From Neobacillus bataviensis LMG 21833 (GTDB taxonomy: Bacteria > Bacillota > Bacilli > Bacillales > Cytobacillaceae): a DNA stretch of 64,000 nt. The first letter of the stretch is position 1. Each line of letters starts with the position of its first letter. The stretch covers positions 1-64,000 of the forward strand of contig NZ_AJLS01000038.1 of NCBI RefSeq assembly GCF_000307875.1, read 5' to 3'. Positions 53,857 to 63,785 of the stretch are shown here, piece by piece. A program made the translations under genes and the position numbers. The notes beneath the pieces were generated by a model. The model was not told the DNA's origin. It ran no database searches and worked only from the letters and a program-made list of their open reading frames with translations.

Positions 53857-55020
53857 ATGGAGTTAGTTAAGGTTGGTGTAATTGGAATTGGAAATATGGG
53901 CAGTTCACATGTTCAATTGCTGGATAAAGGACAAATTGAAGGTGCAATGTTAACAGCAATTTGTAGTAGTAATGAAAGTCGAATTGAATGGGTGAAAAGT
54001 CATACAAAAGGAAATGTGCAAATTTTCGGGGATGAAGAGACGTTCTTTAATGAATCGGGAATTGATGCTGTTCTTATTGCAACCCCACATTATAGTCATC
54101 CGGAACTAGCCAAAAAGGCATTTGCTAAAGGAATACATGTCCTCATTGAAAAACCAGCTGGCGTCTATACAAAAAATGTTTTGGAAATGAATGAAGCAGC
54201 TAAAGTCAATGGTAAAGTATTTGGTATCATGTATAACCAAAGAGCGAATCCCCTTTATCAAAAATTACATGACCTTATTCATTCAGGAGAACTTGGTGAG
54301 ATGAAACGGACCAATTGGATTGTGACTGATATTTATCGTTCACAAAGTTATTATGATTCAAGTAAATGGAGAGCTACATGGAAAGGCGAAGGTGGCGGTG
54401 TTTTATTAAATCAGGCACTTCACCATTTAGATATTTGGCAGTGGACGACAGGGTATATGCCAAACCGGATTCGGGCAACTTCTAGCGTAGGTAAGTACCA
54501 TGACATTGAGGTTGAAGATGATATAACCGCATATGTCGAATATGATAATGGGGCGACGGGTGTATTTATTACTTCAACAGGAGAAGCACCAGGAACAAAT
54601 CGCTTTGAGATCATAGGAGATCGTGGAAAAATCGTTGTTGAAAATGAAGAACTTACCTTCTACCAATTAACACAATCAGAACGTGAATTTAATAAGGCGT
54701 ACAAGGGTGGTTTCGGTCAGCCGGAATGGAAGAAAATCGATATTCCTGTAAAAAGTGAAAATGCGAATCATCCAATGATTATTCAAAACTGGATTGATTC
54801 GATTCGTAAAGGTTCACCTTTACTTGCACCAGGAGAAGAGGGAGTAAAGGCGTTAGACATTGCAAATGCCATGTACCTATCTTCTTGGTTAAATGAAACA
54901 GTAGAATTACCCGTCGACCCAAACTATTATTTTGAAAAATTACAAGAAAAAATCAGTACTTCTACTTTTGAGAAAAAGAATGTAACAAACACACTATTAA
55001 ATGTAAAGGGAACTCATTGA
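53857..55020 (+). CDS. Gfo/Idh/MocA-family oxidoreductase
   Basis: 387 residues. The Rossmann motif is VGVIGIGNMGSSHVQLL and the cofactor/substrate motif is HVLIEKPAGVYT (the EKP hallmark); the catalytic-type His is in ALHHLDIWQWTTG. The C-terminal domain has the usual mixed beta-sheet. These enzymes oxidise or reduce sugar or inositol carbons with NAD(P). The substrate here is unknown. First gene of the IclR-linked cluster. Confidence 0.9.
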   Translation: MELVKVGVIGIGNMGSSHVQLLDKGQIEGAMLTAICSSNESRIEWVKSHTKGNVQIFGDEETFFNESGIDAVLIATPHYSHPELAKKAFAKGIHVLIEKPAGVYTKNVLEMNEAAKVNGKVFGIMYNQRANPLYQKLHDLIHSGELGEMKRTNWIVTDIYRSQSYYDSSKWRATWKGEGGGVLLNQALHHLDIWQWTTGYMPNRIRATSSVGKYHDIEVEDDITAYVEYDNGATGVFITSTGEAPGTNRFEIIGDRGKIVVENEELTFYQLTQSEREFNKAYKGGFGQPEWKKIDIPVKSENANHPMIIQNWIDSIRKGSPLLAPGEEGVKALDIANAMYLSSWLNETVELPVDPNYYFEKLQEKISTSTFEKKNVTNTLLNVKGTH

Positions 55021-55137
55021 TATTTTTAATGATTGGTTTGTCAGAATTGGAAACGAGGCTTTTGAAAGTATAAAATAGTCAGCTTAGAAAAATAGTGGAC
55101 AAAATACTTTATTGTTTTGAAAAAAGGAGGCATAGAG

Positions 55138-56334
55138 GTGAATACATCGAAATTATGGACAAAAGAGTTTATCATCATGTCAGTATCCACTTTTTTTGGA
55201 AGTTTGACCTTTTATTTATTAATAACTACTTTAACTGTTTATGCGATGGAGGAATTTAACACTTCACAAAGCATGGCGGGCCTTGCGTCTAGTATCTTTG
55301 TAGTGGGTGCGCTAGTTTCGCGTCTTTTTGCTGGAAAATATATTGAGATCATTGGACGTAAACAGATGCTTTATGGCGGATTATTTTTATTTTTGATTAT
55401 GATGTTATTATATTTTATTGTAGACAACATGAATCTATTATTATTTATTCGTTTTATTCATGGAGCAGCGTTTGGATTGTTTACCACAGTTATAGCAACA
55501 GTTATCATGGATATTATTCCGAATGAACGTCGAGGAGAAGGAATAAGCTATTTTTCATTAAGTATAACTCTTGCAATGGCAGTTGGCCCTTTCCTAGGTC
55601 TTTATATCAGCCAACAAGGAAGTTTTACGATAATATTTGTAGCTTGTACACTTTTCTCTCTCATAAGTACTATTATTTTATTATTTGTGCAGATCCCTGA
55701 AGGACACATCACAAAAGATCAGCTTGATGCAATGAAAGGCTTTAAGTTGAAAGATTTTTTCGAAATAAAGGCGGTTCCTATCGCTATCATTATTGCAATT
55801 ATGGGTTTTGCTTACTCAGGTATCCTGTCATTTATGACTTCTTATGCAAAAGAAATTAATTTAATGGAGGCCGCAAGTTTCTTCTTTCTTGTATATGCTG
55901 TCTTCATCTTGATTTCAAGACCATTTACTGGACGGCTATTAGATAAAAAAGGGGATAACATTGTGATATATCCAGCGCTACTATTATTTGTGATCGGATT
56001 AATCACTCTTAGTCAAGCCAACCAAGGATTCATTCTCCTTTTAGCTGGAGCGCTAATTGGTCTTGGCTATGGAACAATGAACTCCTGCTGTCAAGCTATT
56101 GCCATAAAGGAATCACCACGGCACCGTGTCGGGCTTGCAACATCAACTTTTTTCGTGTTTATGGATTCGGGAGTAGGTGTTGGCCCTTTTCTATTAGGGT
56201 TTATCATTCCATACGTTGGTTTTCGTGGCTTGTATTTAAGCTTGGCGGTGATCGTATTTGCGAGTATTTATTTGTATTATGTACTCCATGGAAAAAAGAA
56301 ACATACAGAAAACAATATCCTACACGCGATCTAG
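55138..56334 (+). CDS. MFS transporter
   Basis: About 398 residues, twelve transmembrane helices, with the MFS motif A variant in ...LFAGKYIEIIGRKQMLYGG between helices 2 and 3. I start at GTG 55138, which has AAAGGAGG at 7 bases; the ORF's earlier TTG (55117) precedes that site. It probably takes up the substrate of the neighbouring dehydrogenases, but could also be an exporter. Confidence 0.88.
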   Translation: MNTSKLWTKEFIIMSVSTFFGSLTFYLLITTLTVYAMEEFNTSQSMAGLASSIFVVGALVSRLFAGKYIEIIGRKQMLYGGLFLFLIMMLLYFIVDNMNLLLFIRFIHGAAFGLFTTVIATVIMDIIPNERRGEGISYFSLSITLAMAVGPFLGLYISQQGSFTIIFVACTLFSLISTIILLFVQIPEGHITKDQLDAMKGFKLKDFFEIKAVPIAIIIAIMGFAYSGILSFMTSYAKEINLMEAASFFFLVYAVFILISRPFTGRLLDKKGDNIVIYPALLLFVIGLITLSQANQGFILLLAGALIGLGYGTMNSCCQAIAIKESPRHRVGLATSTFFVFMDSGVGVGPFLLGFIIPYVGFRGLYLSLAVIVFASIYLYYVLHGKKKHTENNILHAI

Positions 56335-56371
56335 TATTTAGAAGATGCATATTATATGGGGGGATTTGAAG

Positions 56372-56764
56372 ATGATTAAAGGGATTAATCATGTGGGATT
56401 GAAAGTAGTAGATATGGAACGGTCATTAGATTTTTATTGTCATAAACTCGGATTTAAGAAAGCGTTTGAATTGAAACAAACAAATGGTGAACCATGGATT
56501 GTATACGTGAAAGTTGCTGAAGGGTGCTTTATCGAATTGTTTTACCATGGTAGTGAGAGTGTTAAAGAAAGAGAAAATCATATTTGTTTTGAAGTAGAGG
56601 ATATTCACGAAACAGCGGAAAGTTTAAAGAAAAAAGGAGTAACACTAGCAGCAGAAATTACTCAAGGGATGAGTTTAAACTACCAATTCTGGGTAGTAGA
56701 CCCCGATGGGAATTGGATTGAGTTTATGGAGATGCATCCAGATTCATTGCATATGAGAAGTTAA
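56372..56764 (+). CDS. VOC-family (glyoxalase-like) protein
   Basis: About 130 residues in a single VOC module: INHVGLKVVDMERSLDFYCH (metal His), CFIELFYHG (Glu), HICFEVEDIHETAESLKKKG (His) and DPDGNWIEFME (Glu), so a 2-His/2-Glu metal site is present. It may be an isomerase, epimerase or dioxygenase. The start is ATG 56372 behind GGGGGA, not 56345. Confidence 0.83.
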   Translation: MIKGINHVGLKVVDMERSLDFYCHKLGFKKAFELKQTNGEPWIVYVKVAEGCFIELFYHGSESVKERENHICFEVEDIHETAESLKKKGVTLAAEITQGMSLNYQFWVVDPDGNWIEFMEMHPDSLHMRS

Positions 56765-56825
56765 TAAAGAAGAAAAGGAAACTTAATATAATACGACACT
56801 TATAAAGTGAGAGGGAGTTTATAAA

Positions 56826-57113
56826 GTGATTAGAGTTGTTTGTAAAGCTAAATTAAAACCAGGTGTAAACATTGAGGAATATTTAGAAATTGCTAGGGAA
56901 GTTGTTTTAGAAACTAGAAAAGAAAAAGGGTGTATTATGTACACTCTTCATGAAGATATAAATGACCCTTCCATCCTAACCACGCTCGAAGAATGGGAGG
57001 ATGAAGAGTCTATTAATCAACACAATAAAAGTAAACATATTTTAAGGATGGTTCCAGAGCTTAGAAAACTTCGAGAAAGTACAGAAATCAACCTTTATAA
57101 AGAAGTAAAATAA
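56826..57113 (+). CDS. Antibiotic-biosynthesis monooxygenase-like (ABM/YgiN) protein
   Basis: 95 residues of the dimeric alpha-beta barrel ABM fold: VVCKAKLKPGVNIEEYLEIA, ETRKEKGCIMYTLHEDINDP and TLEEWEDEESINQHNKSKHI. The family includes quinol monooxygenases and heme-degrading enzymes, but many members only bind small molecules. It starts with GTG behind GAGAGGG. Its place in the cluster suggests it acts on the same substrate. Confidence 0.8.
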   Translation: MIRVVCKAKLKPGVNIEEYLEIAREVVLETRKEKGCIMYTLHEDINDPSILTTLEEWEDEESINQHNKSKHILRMVPELRKLRESTEINLYKEVK

Positions 57114-57163
57114 TTTTCATAATCAGTTGTTTCTATATATAAAAGAAGGGGGAAAATATTGTC

Positions 57164-58138
57164 ATGAAATTTGAGAAAGTTCGTTGGGGCATTATTGGAT
57201 GCGGTGATGTGACGGAAGTGAAAAGTGGACCAGCATTCCAAAAAGTTAAAAATTCGGAGTTGGTTGCCGTTATGCGAAGAACCAGTGAACTAGCAAAAGA
57301 CTATGCGGAGAGACATCATATTCCGAAATGGTACGATGATGCCGACGCACTTATTAACGATCCAGATGTCGATGCTGTCTATATTGCAACACCACCCAGT
57401 TCACATAAAGAATATACAATTAAAGTTGCAAGGGCAGGAAAACCTGTTTATGTAGAAAAGCCAATGGCACTCAATTTTGCTGAATGCAATGAAATGATAG
57501 CTGCTTGCAAGGCGGCTCGCGTCCCTTTATATGTTGCTTACTACCGCAGGGGGCTGCCTCGATTTGTAAAAATAAAAGAGTTGCTAGAAAACAAAGCGAT
57601 CGGAGATGTTCGTTTCGTATCAACAACACAGTATCAAAAAGCTTCAGAAGATGTGTTTGACTCACAAAATCTCCCATGGAGGGTTCAACCTGAATTGTCC
57701 GGTGGCGGACTGTTTTTTGATTTAGCCAGTCATACGCTCGACTTATTAGATTTTTTACTAGGACCTATTAAAGATGTTCAAGGTTTTACTTCAAATCAAG
57801 CAGGCTATTATAGTGCGGAAGATATCGTTACAGGTACCTATCGATTTGAATCTGGAATTCACGGCGTAGGAAATTGGTGTTTTTCTGCTTTTGAAGATGT
57901 GGATGTGAACGAAATCGTCGGCAGTAAAGGGAAAATTACCTTTTCCACTTTTGGAAATGAGCCCATTATTTTGACTACCGCTAGTGGAACAGAGGAATGG
58001 AATTTTGAAGCACCGCAGCACGTTCATCAACCCCTTGTAGAAACGATTGTAGCTGACTTAACAGGAGATAGCGATCTGTGCCCAAGTACTGGAGTGACAG
58101 GTGCGAGAACAAACTGGGTTATGGGTGAAATAAGCTAG
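57164..58138 (+). CDS. Gfo/Idh/MocA-family oxidoreductase
   Basis: 324 residues with the cofactor motif WGIIGCGDVTEVKSGPAFQK, the EKP motif in KPVYVEKPMALNF and the His in FFDLASHTLDLLDF. The C-terminus STGVTGARTNWVMGEI is typical of a subfamily of sugar/anhydrosugar reductases. It differs from the first dehydrogenase of the cluster, so two oxidation or reduction steps (for example oxidation to a keto-sugar and later reduction) are likely. Confidence 0.88.
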   Translation: MKFEKVRWGIIGCGDVTEVKSGPAFQKVKNSELVAVMRRTSELAKDYAERHHIPKWYDDADALINDPDVDAVYIATPPSSHKEYTIKVARAGKPVYVEKPMALNFAECNEMIAACKAARVPLYVAYYRRGLPRFVKIKELLENKAIGDVRFVSTTQYQKASEDVFDSQNLPWRVQPELSGGGLFFDLASHTLDLLDFLLGPIKDVQGFTSNQAGYYSAEDIVTGTYRFESGIHGVGNWCFSAFEDVDVNEIVGSKGKITFSTFGNEPIILTTASGTEEWNFEAPQHVHQPLVETIVADLTGDSDLCPSTGVTGARTNWVMGEIS

Positions 58139-58231
58139 GTGACAACAAGATACATCCTTTTTTTAGCTGTTCTGCAATCAAGCAGAAGAACCGTATTCCC
58201 TTCGTTCTAAACATTGTCGCATTTATAGGGA

Positions 58232-58290
58232 TAAAAAGGGGTCAGTACATCGTACTTGTTAAAGAGGCGATGTACTGACTCCTTTTTACT
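58232..58290 (+). terminator. Terminator of the IclR-linked operon
   Basis: AAAAAGGGGTCAGTACATCG (58233-58252) pairs with CGATGTACTGACTCCTTTTT, followed by more T. The region from 58139 to 58231 shows no other feature. Confidence 0.9.
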
Positions 58291-58470
58291 ATTTTTTCAA
58301 AAAATATTCCCACTTCGTGATTTGTAAAATGTGCTATAATTTGTCGTAAAAAGATAGATTATTAGTCAAATAATTAATAGGGTCATTTTTTTAGAAAGAG
58401 TGTGAAAATTTAAAAAATAATATAGTGCATGAAGCGTTAGTGTGTAGGGGCATGGAGGGTAGGAGGCCGT

Positions 58471-61227
58471 ATGAAATTTAGGACAAAGCTCTATGGGAGC
58501 ATAGGTTCAATAGTAGTTTTAATTTCAATTTGTGTCATCATTTTAATGAATATGCTTGAACAGTCAATGGTGAATATCGATGTGGTTGTTACCGATAAAT
58601 ATGAACGTATCAATATGGCTTCAGCTATAAAATACGAGACAGTTAATCTTGATAGAGAGTTAAGAGAGATTATCGTCAATCAATCTAATGAAATCCCTAC
58701 AGCATCCATCAATGCGTTGGAAGATTCGAATATAAATATCAACCGAGCAATAGAGTCCCTTGAACGAATCGATAATACAGACAAGACACGTGAACTAATT
58801 GCAAAATATAAAGTACTCCATGAATCCTATCTGGTTACGGCACATCAAGTCATGACCATTAAAAATATCGACCCTAAAGCTGCTATCCAACCACAAATGT
58901 TAAATGATTCGAAACTTACCGAGGAAAGAATGATTCAACTTGCTGAGCTTCTCCGTGGATTGCAAGAACAAGAGATGAAAAATGAACTTTATCGCTCACG
59001 AAGCACATACCATTGGGCTGTCTCGACGATTTATGTGTATCTTGCGCTGAGTTTGGGATTAGGAATAGGCCTCATTATTTGGATTATTCGGGGGATGACC
59101 AAGAACCTCAGACAAGTAACGACCGTAATGAAAAGTGCAGCCAATCGAACTACAGATGATCTCCCGCGGATTGAGATCTTTTCTAAAGATGAAGTTGGTG
59201 CCATCGCTGCTGCTTTTAACAAAATGGTTTCTGAGCTAGAGGCACATAGTAAACGAGAGAAACAACTAATAGATGAGGCTGAAGAGCAGAGCTGGCTTAA
59301 AACGAAAATTGCTGAAATCCTATCGATGTACCCAGAAGCTAAAGATGTGAAGATGCTTGCAAAATTGTTTATATCAAAGCTTGTACCAATGGTAGGAGCT
59401 AGTAATGGTGTGTTCTATATAAAGACGGCGGAAGGAAACGAGCTGTATTTGAAAAAAATAGCTGCATATGCCTTTTTTAATCCTGATAGGGATTTTGAAT
59501 CCTTTCGGATAGGGGAAGGTCTGATTGGGCAATGTGCGCTTGAGAAAAAGCCGATCTTTTTAAATCAAGTCCCGGATAATTATATAAAAATACGTTCCGG
59601 AATGGGAGAATCTGCACCGAAAAATATATTAATATTACCGATTCAAAACGAAGCAGAAGTCCTTGCTGTTATCGAAATAGCCTCATTTGAATCATTTAGT
59701 CCATCTCAAATCAGGCTCCTGGAAGAAGTGATTCCTACCACTGGAATTACACTAAAAAGCATGTTAAATCACATGAAGGCTGAAAAGCTCTTACAAGAAT
59801 CACAAAGCTTAACAGAAGAACTTCAAGCTCAATCCGAAGAACTGCAATTACAGCAAGAGGAGCTAAGGGCGATAAATGAACAACTGGAGGAGCAATATGC
59901 AGCCTCTATTGTTAAAAAGGAAGAGCTGGAGAAAGTAAAAGAAGAACTGGAAGAAAAGGCGCAACAATTAGAAATCAGTTCCCAATATAAATCGGAATTT
60001 CTTGCTAATATGTCCCATGAGCTTAGAACGCCGCTTAATAGTTTACTCATATTAGCACAGGTTCTTTCCGAAAACGGTGATAGCAATCTGACAGCAAAAC
60101 AAGAGGAGTATGTTCGGACTATTTATTCTTCTGGGAATGATTTATTGCATTTAATCAATGATGTTCTCGATTTAGCAAAGGTAGAAGCAGGGAAACTAGA
60201 AGTGGTTCATAGAGAAGCAGGTTTACATGGTATAGAAGAGACTATTATAAAGCAATTTTCACCTATTGCCGAAAAGAACAATCTTCAATTTACTGTTCAA
60301 GTGCAACCCGATGTCCCATCAAGTTTTTATACGGATGAACATCGTTTACAGCAAATTTTAAAAAATCTGCTTTCAAATGCGTTTAAATTCACAGAAAGTG
60401 GCAGTGTGACACTTATGGTGCAAAAGGTATTGAAGGAAAGTTCACGTTCGCTGAGTTTAGGGAATAATCACAGGGAATCGATGTTGGCCTTTTCCGTGAT
60501 TGATACAGGAATTGGAATCGCCGAAGAAAAACAAGAGACGATATTTGATGCCTTTAAACAAGCAGATGGTAAAACAAGTAGAAAGTATGGTGGAACAGGA
60601 CTAGGCTTATCAATTTGCCGTGAAATTGCCTATTTATTAGGCGGGTTTATTGAGTTAACGAGTCAAGTAGGAAAGGGCAGCAACTTTACTTTATATCTGC
60701 CTCATCAAGCAAATGAACCAAATAAGGTGAAATCTTATAGTAAGGAAGCTGCGACAGCTCTTGAGGAAACGCAAGATGTACTGGAGGGTGTAAACACAAT
60801 TGATGAAGATGGTCGCAGGGTAAGTCAACTCGGAAAATCATCGCTAAAAGATAAAAAGATCCTCATTGTCGATGACGATATCCGAAATGTTTATGCACTT
60901 ACAATTGCGTTAGAGAAATATGAGATGAACGTCCTTGTTGCAGACAATGGCCGAGAGGGAATTGATGTCTTACATGAAAATCCAGATATAGATCTTATTT
61001 TAATGGATATTATGATGCCTGAAATGGACGGATTTGAAGCAATACGTAAAATTAGAAGTAATCATAAGTTTACTGCCTTACCGATCATTGCGCTAACAGC
61101 AAAGGCGATGAAACAAGCCCGAGAAGAATGTTTAGAGGCAGGTGCAACGGACTATATCAGTAAGCCATTAAACATTGATCAGTTATTCTCACTCATGCAT
61201 GTTTGGTTGTATAGAAAGGAAGGGTAA
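58471..61227 (+). CDS. Hybrid sensor histidine kinase (HAMP-GAF-HisKA-HATPase-REC)
   Basis: 918 residues. TM1 (about 8-28) and TM2 (about 183-206) flank an extracellular four-helix-type sensor. Then come HAMP (about 207-262), GAF (about 285-430), a long coiled coil (about 440-505), HisKA with His516 in LANMSHELRTPLN, HATPase (IDTGIGIAEEKQ, YGGTGLGLSIC) and a C-terminal receiver with Asp846 in LILMDIMMPEMDG. AGGAGG precedes it. The gene is followed by cheR and a REC-PAS-kinase gene, forming one signalling unit. No output DNA-binding regulator is encoded nearby. Confidence 0.9.
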   Translation: MKFRTKLYGSIGSIVVLISICVIILMNMLEQSMVNIDVVVTDKYERINMASAIKYETVNLDRELREIIVNQSNEIPTASINALEDSNININRAIESLERIDNTDKTRELIAKYKVLHESYLVTAHQVMTIKNIDPKAAIQPQMLNDSKLTEERMIQLAELLRGLQEQEMKNELYRSRSTYHWAVSTIYVYLALSLGLGIGLIIWIIRGMTKNLRQVTTVMKSAANRTTDDLPRIEIFSKDEVGAIAAAFNKMVSELEAHSKREKQLIDEAEEQSWLKTKIAEILSMYPEAKDVKMLAKLFISKLVPMVGASNGVFYIKTAEGNELYLKKIAAYAFFNPDRDFESFRIGEGLIGQCALEKKPIFLNQVPDNYIKIRSGMGESAPKNILILPIQNEAEVLAVIEIASFESFSPSQIRLLEEVIPTTGITLKSMLNHMKAEKLLQESQSLTEELQAQSEELQLQQEELRAINEQLEEQYAASIVKKEELEKVKEELEEKAQQLEISSQYKSEFLANMSHELRTPLNSLLILAQVLSENGDSNLTAKQEEYVRTIYSSGNDLLHLINDVLDLAKVEAGKLEVVHREAGLHGIEETIIKQFSPIAEKNNLQFTVQVQPDVPSSFYTDEHRLQQILKNLLSNAFKFTESGSVTLMVQKVLKESSRSLSLGNNHRESMLAFSVIDTGIGIAEEKQETIFDAFKQADGKTSRKYGGTGLGLSICREIAYLLGGFIELTSQVGKGSNFTLYLPHQANEPNKVKSYSKEAATALEETQDVLEGVNTIDEDGRRVSQLGKSSLKDKKILIVDDDIRNVYALTIALEKYEMNVLVADNGREGIDVLHENPDIDLILMDIMMPEMDGFEAIRKIRSNHKFTALPIIALTAKAMKQAREECLEAGATDYISKPLNIDQLFSLMHVWLYRKEG

Positions 61228-61278
61228 AAGATTACGATTCAAAAAGGGGAAACTAAGCAATGTCAAACGCCAAGCCAA

Positions 61279-62091
61279 ATGATAGAAACAATTGAAATAG
61301 ATTTGCTCCTAGAAGCGATTTACCGCTATTACGGCTACGATTTTCGTAATTATGCCCGTCCCTTCATTCAGAGAAGAATTTTGCACCGTGTTCAAAAGGA
61401 GAATCTAACAAGTATATCTGCTCTACAAGAAAAAATATTACGTGATCCAATTGTCATGAAAGGTTTATTTTCTGACTTTTCTATAAACGTCACTGAAATG
61501 TTCCGCGACCCTAGCTTTTTTAAATCTCTACGAATAAATGTCGTTCCATTATTAAGAGATTATCCTGAAATTCGAATTTGGCATGTCGGTTGTTCTACTG
61601 GCGAGGAAGTGTACTCGATGGCCATTCTGTTACAAGAAGAGGGTCTATATGAAAAGACAAAAATTTATGCTACCGATTTAAACACAAGTGTGTTGGAGAG
61701 GGCGAAAAAAGGTATTTTTTCATTAGCCGATATGCAGCTATACACTAAGAATTATTTAGTAGCTGGCGGGACTAGGGCTTTTTCAGAATACTATAAGGTG
61801 GTTGCAGACCAAGTTGTATTCCACTCTGAGCTACAAAAAAATGTTGTGTTTGCTGAGCATAATCTAGTAACAGACTCTTCATTTCACGAGTTCGATCTGA
61901 TTATTTGTCGAAATGTCCTAATCTATTTTAATAAGTGTTTGCAAAATGATGTCCATCAACTACTCTATGAAAGCCTAAGTTTATCAGGCTTTCTAGGGCT
62001 GGGTAAAAGAGAGGGGATTAGATTTACACGCTATGGAGACTGTTACGAAGAATTTAATGGAGCAGAAAGACTCTACCGTAAATTTAAATAG
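61279..62091 (+). CDS. CheR-type protein-glutamate methyltransferase
   Basis: 270 residues. The helical N-terminal domain (LLLEAIYRYYGYDFRNYARP) is followed by a SAM-dependent methyltransferase domain (EIRIWHVGCSTGEEVYSMAI, and FDLIICRNVLIYFNK). CheR methylates chemoreceptor glutamates; in a non-motility cluster like this it may methylate the hybrid kinase. The ATG at 61279 has no ribosome binding site. AGGAAGGG lies before ATT 61231, in frame, giving a possible 16-residue extension from a non-AUG start. No partner methylesterase (CheB) is visible. Confidence 0.88.
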   Translation: MIETIEIDLLLEAIYRYYGYDFRNYARPFIQRRILHRVQKENLTSISALQEKILRDPIVMKGLFSDFSINVTEMFRDPSFFKSLRINVVPLLRDYPEIRIWHVGCSTGEEVYSMAILLQEEGLYEKTKIYATDLNTSVLERAKKGIFSLADMQLYTKNYLVAGGTRAFSEYYKVVADQVVFHSELQKNVVFAEHNLVTDSSFHEFDLIICRNVLIYFNKCLQNDVHQLLYESLSLSGFLGLGKREGIRFTRYGDCYEEFNGAERLYRKFK

Positions 62092-63709
62092 TACCACTGC
62101 TCAAAAGGTCAATATATTAATGGTGGATAATCATCCTGAAAATCTACTGGCATTGGAAGCAGTCCTCACGTCTCCAAATTATCATTTAGTTAGTGCAACA
62201 TCAGGATACGCGGCGTTAAAATGTCTGCTTAAACAAGAGTGTGCTGTTATTTTACTAGACGTACAGATGCCAGGACTAAATGGCTTTGAAACAGCTAAAC
62301 TGATTAAGGAAAGAGAAAAGACAAAGCATATTCCGATTATTTTTATTACGGCTATTAGTCAAGATATGGAACATGTTCAGCATGGATACTCAGTAGGGGC
62401 CATTGATTATATTTTTAAGCCATTTCACCCTGAAACATTGAAACAAAAAATAGAGAAATTTGTTGAGATCTATCAAATACACAAAGAGAGTGAGTTACAG
62501 CGTTCAGCTGAATTAAATGTAGTAAATAAAAGGTTAGATCAGACAACCTTGGATTTGCAGAGGTCAGAAGCACTAGCAAAGGTGATTAGTGACACGTTAC
62601 TGGATACCATTGTTACCTTTGACGGTGAAGGGGGTATTTTATCGGTCAATCCAGCTGTAAAAACCATGTTTGGCTATCATGAGGAAGAAATAGTAGGAGA
62701 GTCTGTCAGCAATCTTTTTGTAAAAGTAATGGGGGACAATGGAAATTGCTCTCCTGATTTATTTTTTTCCTTATTCAAACCATTTATTGGCAGTGTGATG
62801 GAGTCGGTTGCGTTAAGGAAGGACGACAGCCATTTTCCTGCAGACATTCAAATTGGAGAAGCAGCAGTAGGGGGTCAACAAATTTTTGTTTGTACTATTC
62901 GCGATGTGACGGAAAGAAAGCAGATGGAAGAAGTGAAAAGGCAACAATTCAATCAGATGGAAAAAATGGTAAAGGACCGGACATTAGAGCTCGTATTAGC
63001 CAACGAGCAGCTGCAAAAGGAAATTGAGGAGCGAAATAAGATGACGGAGCATCTGTCCAGGCTGGATCGTTTGAATTTAATTGGGGAGATGGCTGCAGGA
63101 ATTGCCCATGAAATTCGTAATCCGATGACAACCGTTTCTGGATTTTTGCAAGTAGCAAGAAGCGACAGTGAGGGATTACCACAAGAAATTGTTAATCTCA
63201 TGTTGGATGAATTAAGCAGGGCTAATTCCATTATTACTGAATTTCTTAATTTGGCCAAAAATAAAGTAAGCTATAAAAAAATCCAAAACTTAAATACGAT
63301 TATTGATGCATTATTTCCACTTATTCAAGCTGAGGCCTTACGTGCTAGGAAACAAGCTATACTCAATTTACATAAATGTCCTGATATCTCAATTGATGAA
63401 AAGGAAATTCGTCAATTAATCTTAAATATTGTGTTAAATGGGCTTGATGCCATGTCCTCTGGAGGGCAGCTGACAATAAAAACATATGTAGAGGAACAGG
63501 AAGTCATTTTGGAAATAAAAGATCAAGGAACCGGGATTAGCTCGGAGGTTTTAGAAAAAATAGGAACGCCGTTCTTCACAACAAAGGAAAATGGAACCGG
63601 GTTGGGTCTCGCAATCTGCTATAGTGTAGCAGATCGTCATCAGGCAGATATTGATATAGAAACGGGAGAAGAAGGAACCGCTTTTTTCATTCGTTTCAAA
63701 AAAATCTAG
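62033..63709 (+). CDS. Receiver-PAS-histidine kinase
   Basis: 558 residues. The receiver domain (about 25-145) has phospho-acceptor Asp76 in ILLDVQMPGLNG; a PAS domain follows (about 180-297), then HisKA with His359 in AAGIAHEIRNPM and HATPase (NIVLNGLDAM, GTGLGLAICYSV). The N-terminal receiver suggests it receives phosphate from the hybrid kinase and passes it on, a phosphorelay. It overlaps the cheR gene by 59 bases in another frame. Confidence 0.9.
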   Translation: METVTKNLMEQKDSTVNLNSTTAQKVNILMVDNHPENLLALEAVLTSPNYHLVSATSGYAALKCLLKQECAVILLDVQMPGLNGFETAKLIKEREKTKHIPIIFITAISQDMEHVQHGYSVGAIDYIFKPFHPETLKQKIEKFVEIYQIHKESELQRSAELNVVNKRLDQTTLDLQRSEALAKVISDTLLDTIVTFDGEGGILSVNPAVKTMFGYHEEEIVGESVSNLFVKVMGDNGNCSPDLFFSLFKPFIGSVMESVALRKDDSHFPADIQIGEAAVGGQQIFVCTIRDVTERKQMEEVKRQQFNQMEKMVKDRTLELVLANEQLQKEIEERNKMTEHLSRLDRLNLIGEMAAGIAHEIRNPMTTVSGFLQVARSDSEGLPQEIVNLMLDELSRANSIITEFLNLAKNKVSYKKIQNLNTIIDALFPLIQAEALRARKQAILNLHKCPDISIDEKEIRQLILNIVLNGLDAMSSGGQLTIKTYVEEQEVILEIKDQGTGISSEVLEKIGTPFFTTKENGTGLGLAICYSVADRHQADIDIETGEEGTAFFIRFKKI

Positions 63710-63785
63710 GACTAAATCAAAATAATAAGGTGCGGTTAGTGTCATGGAATATTCCTTTGGCAGCAAGCACGAAGGAGGGAATGGC

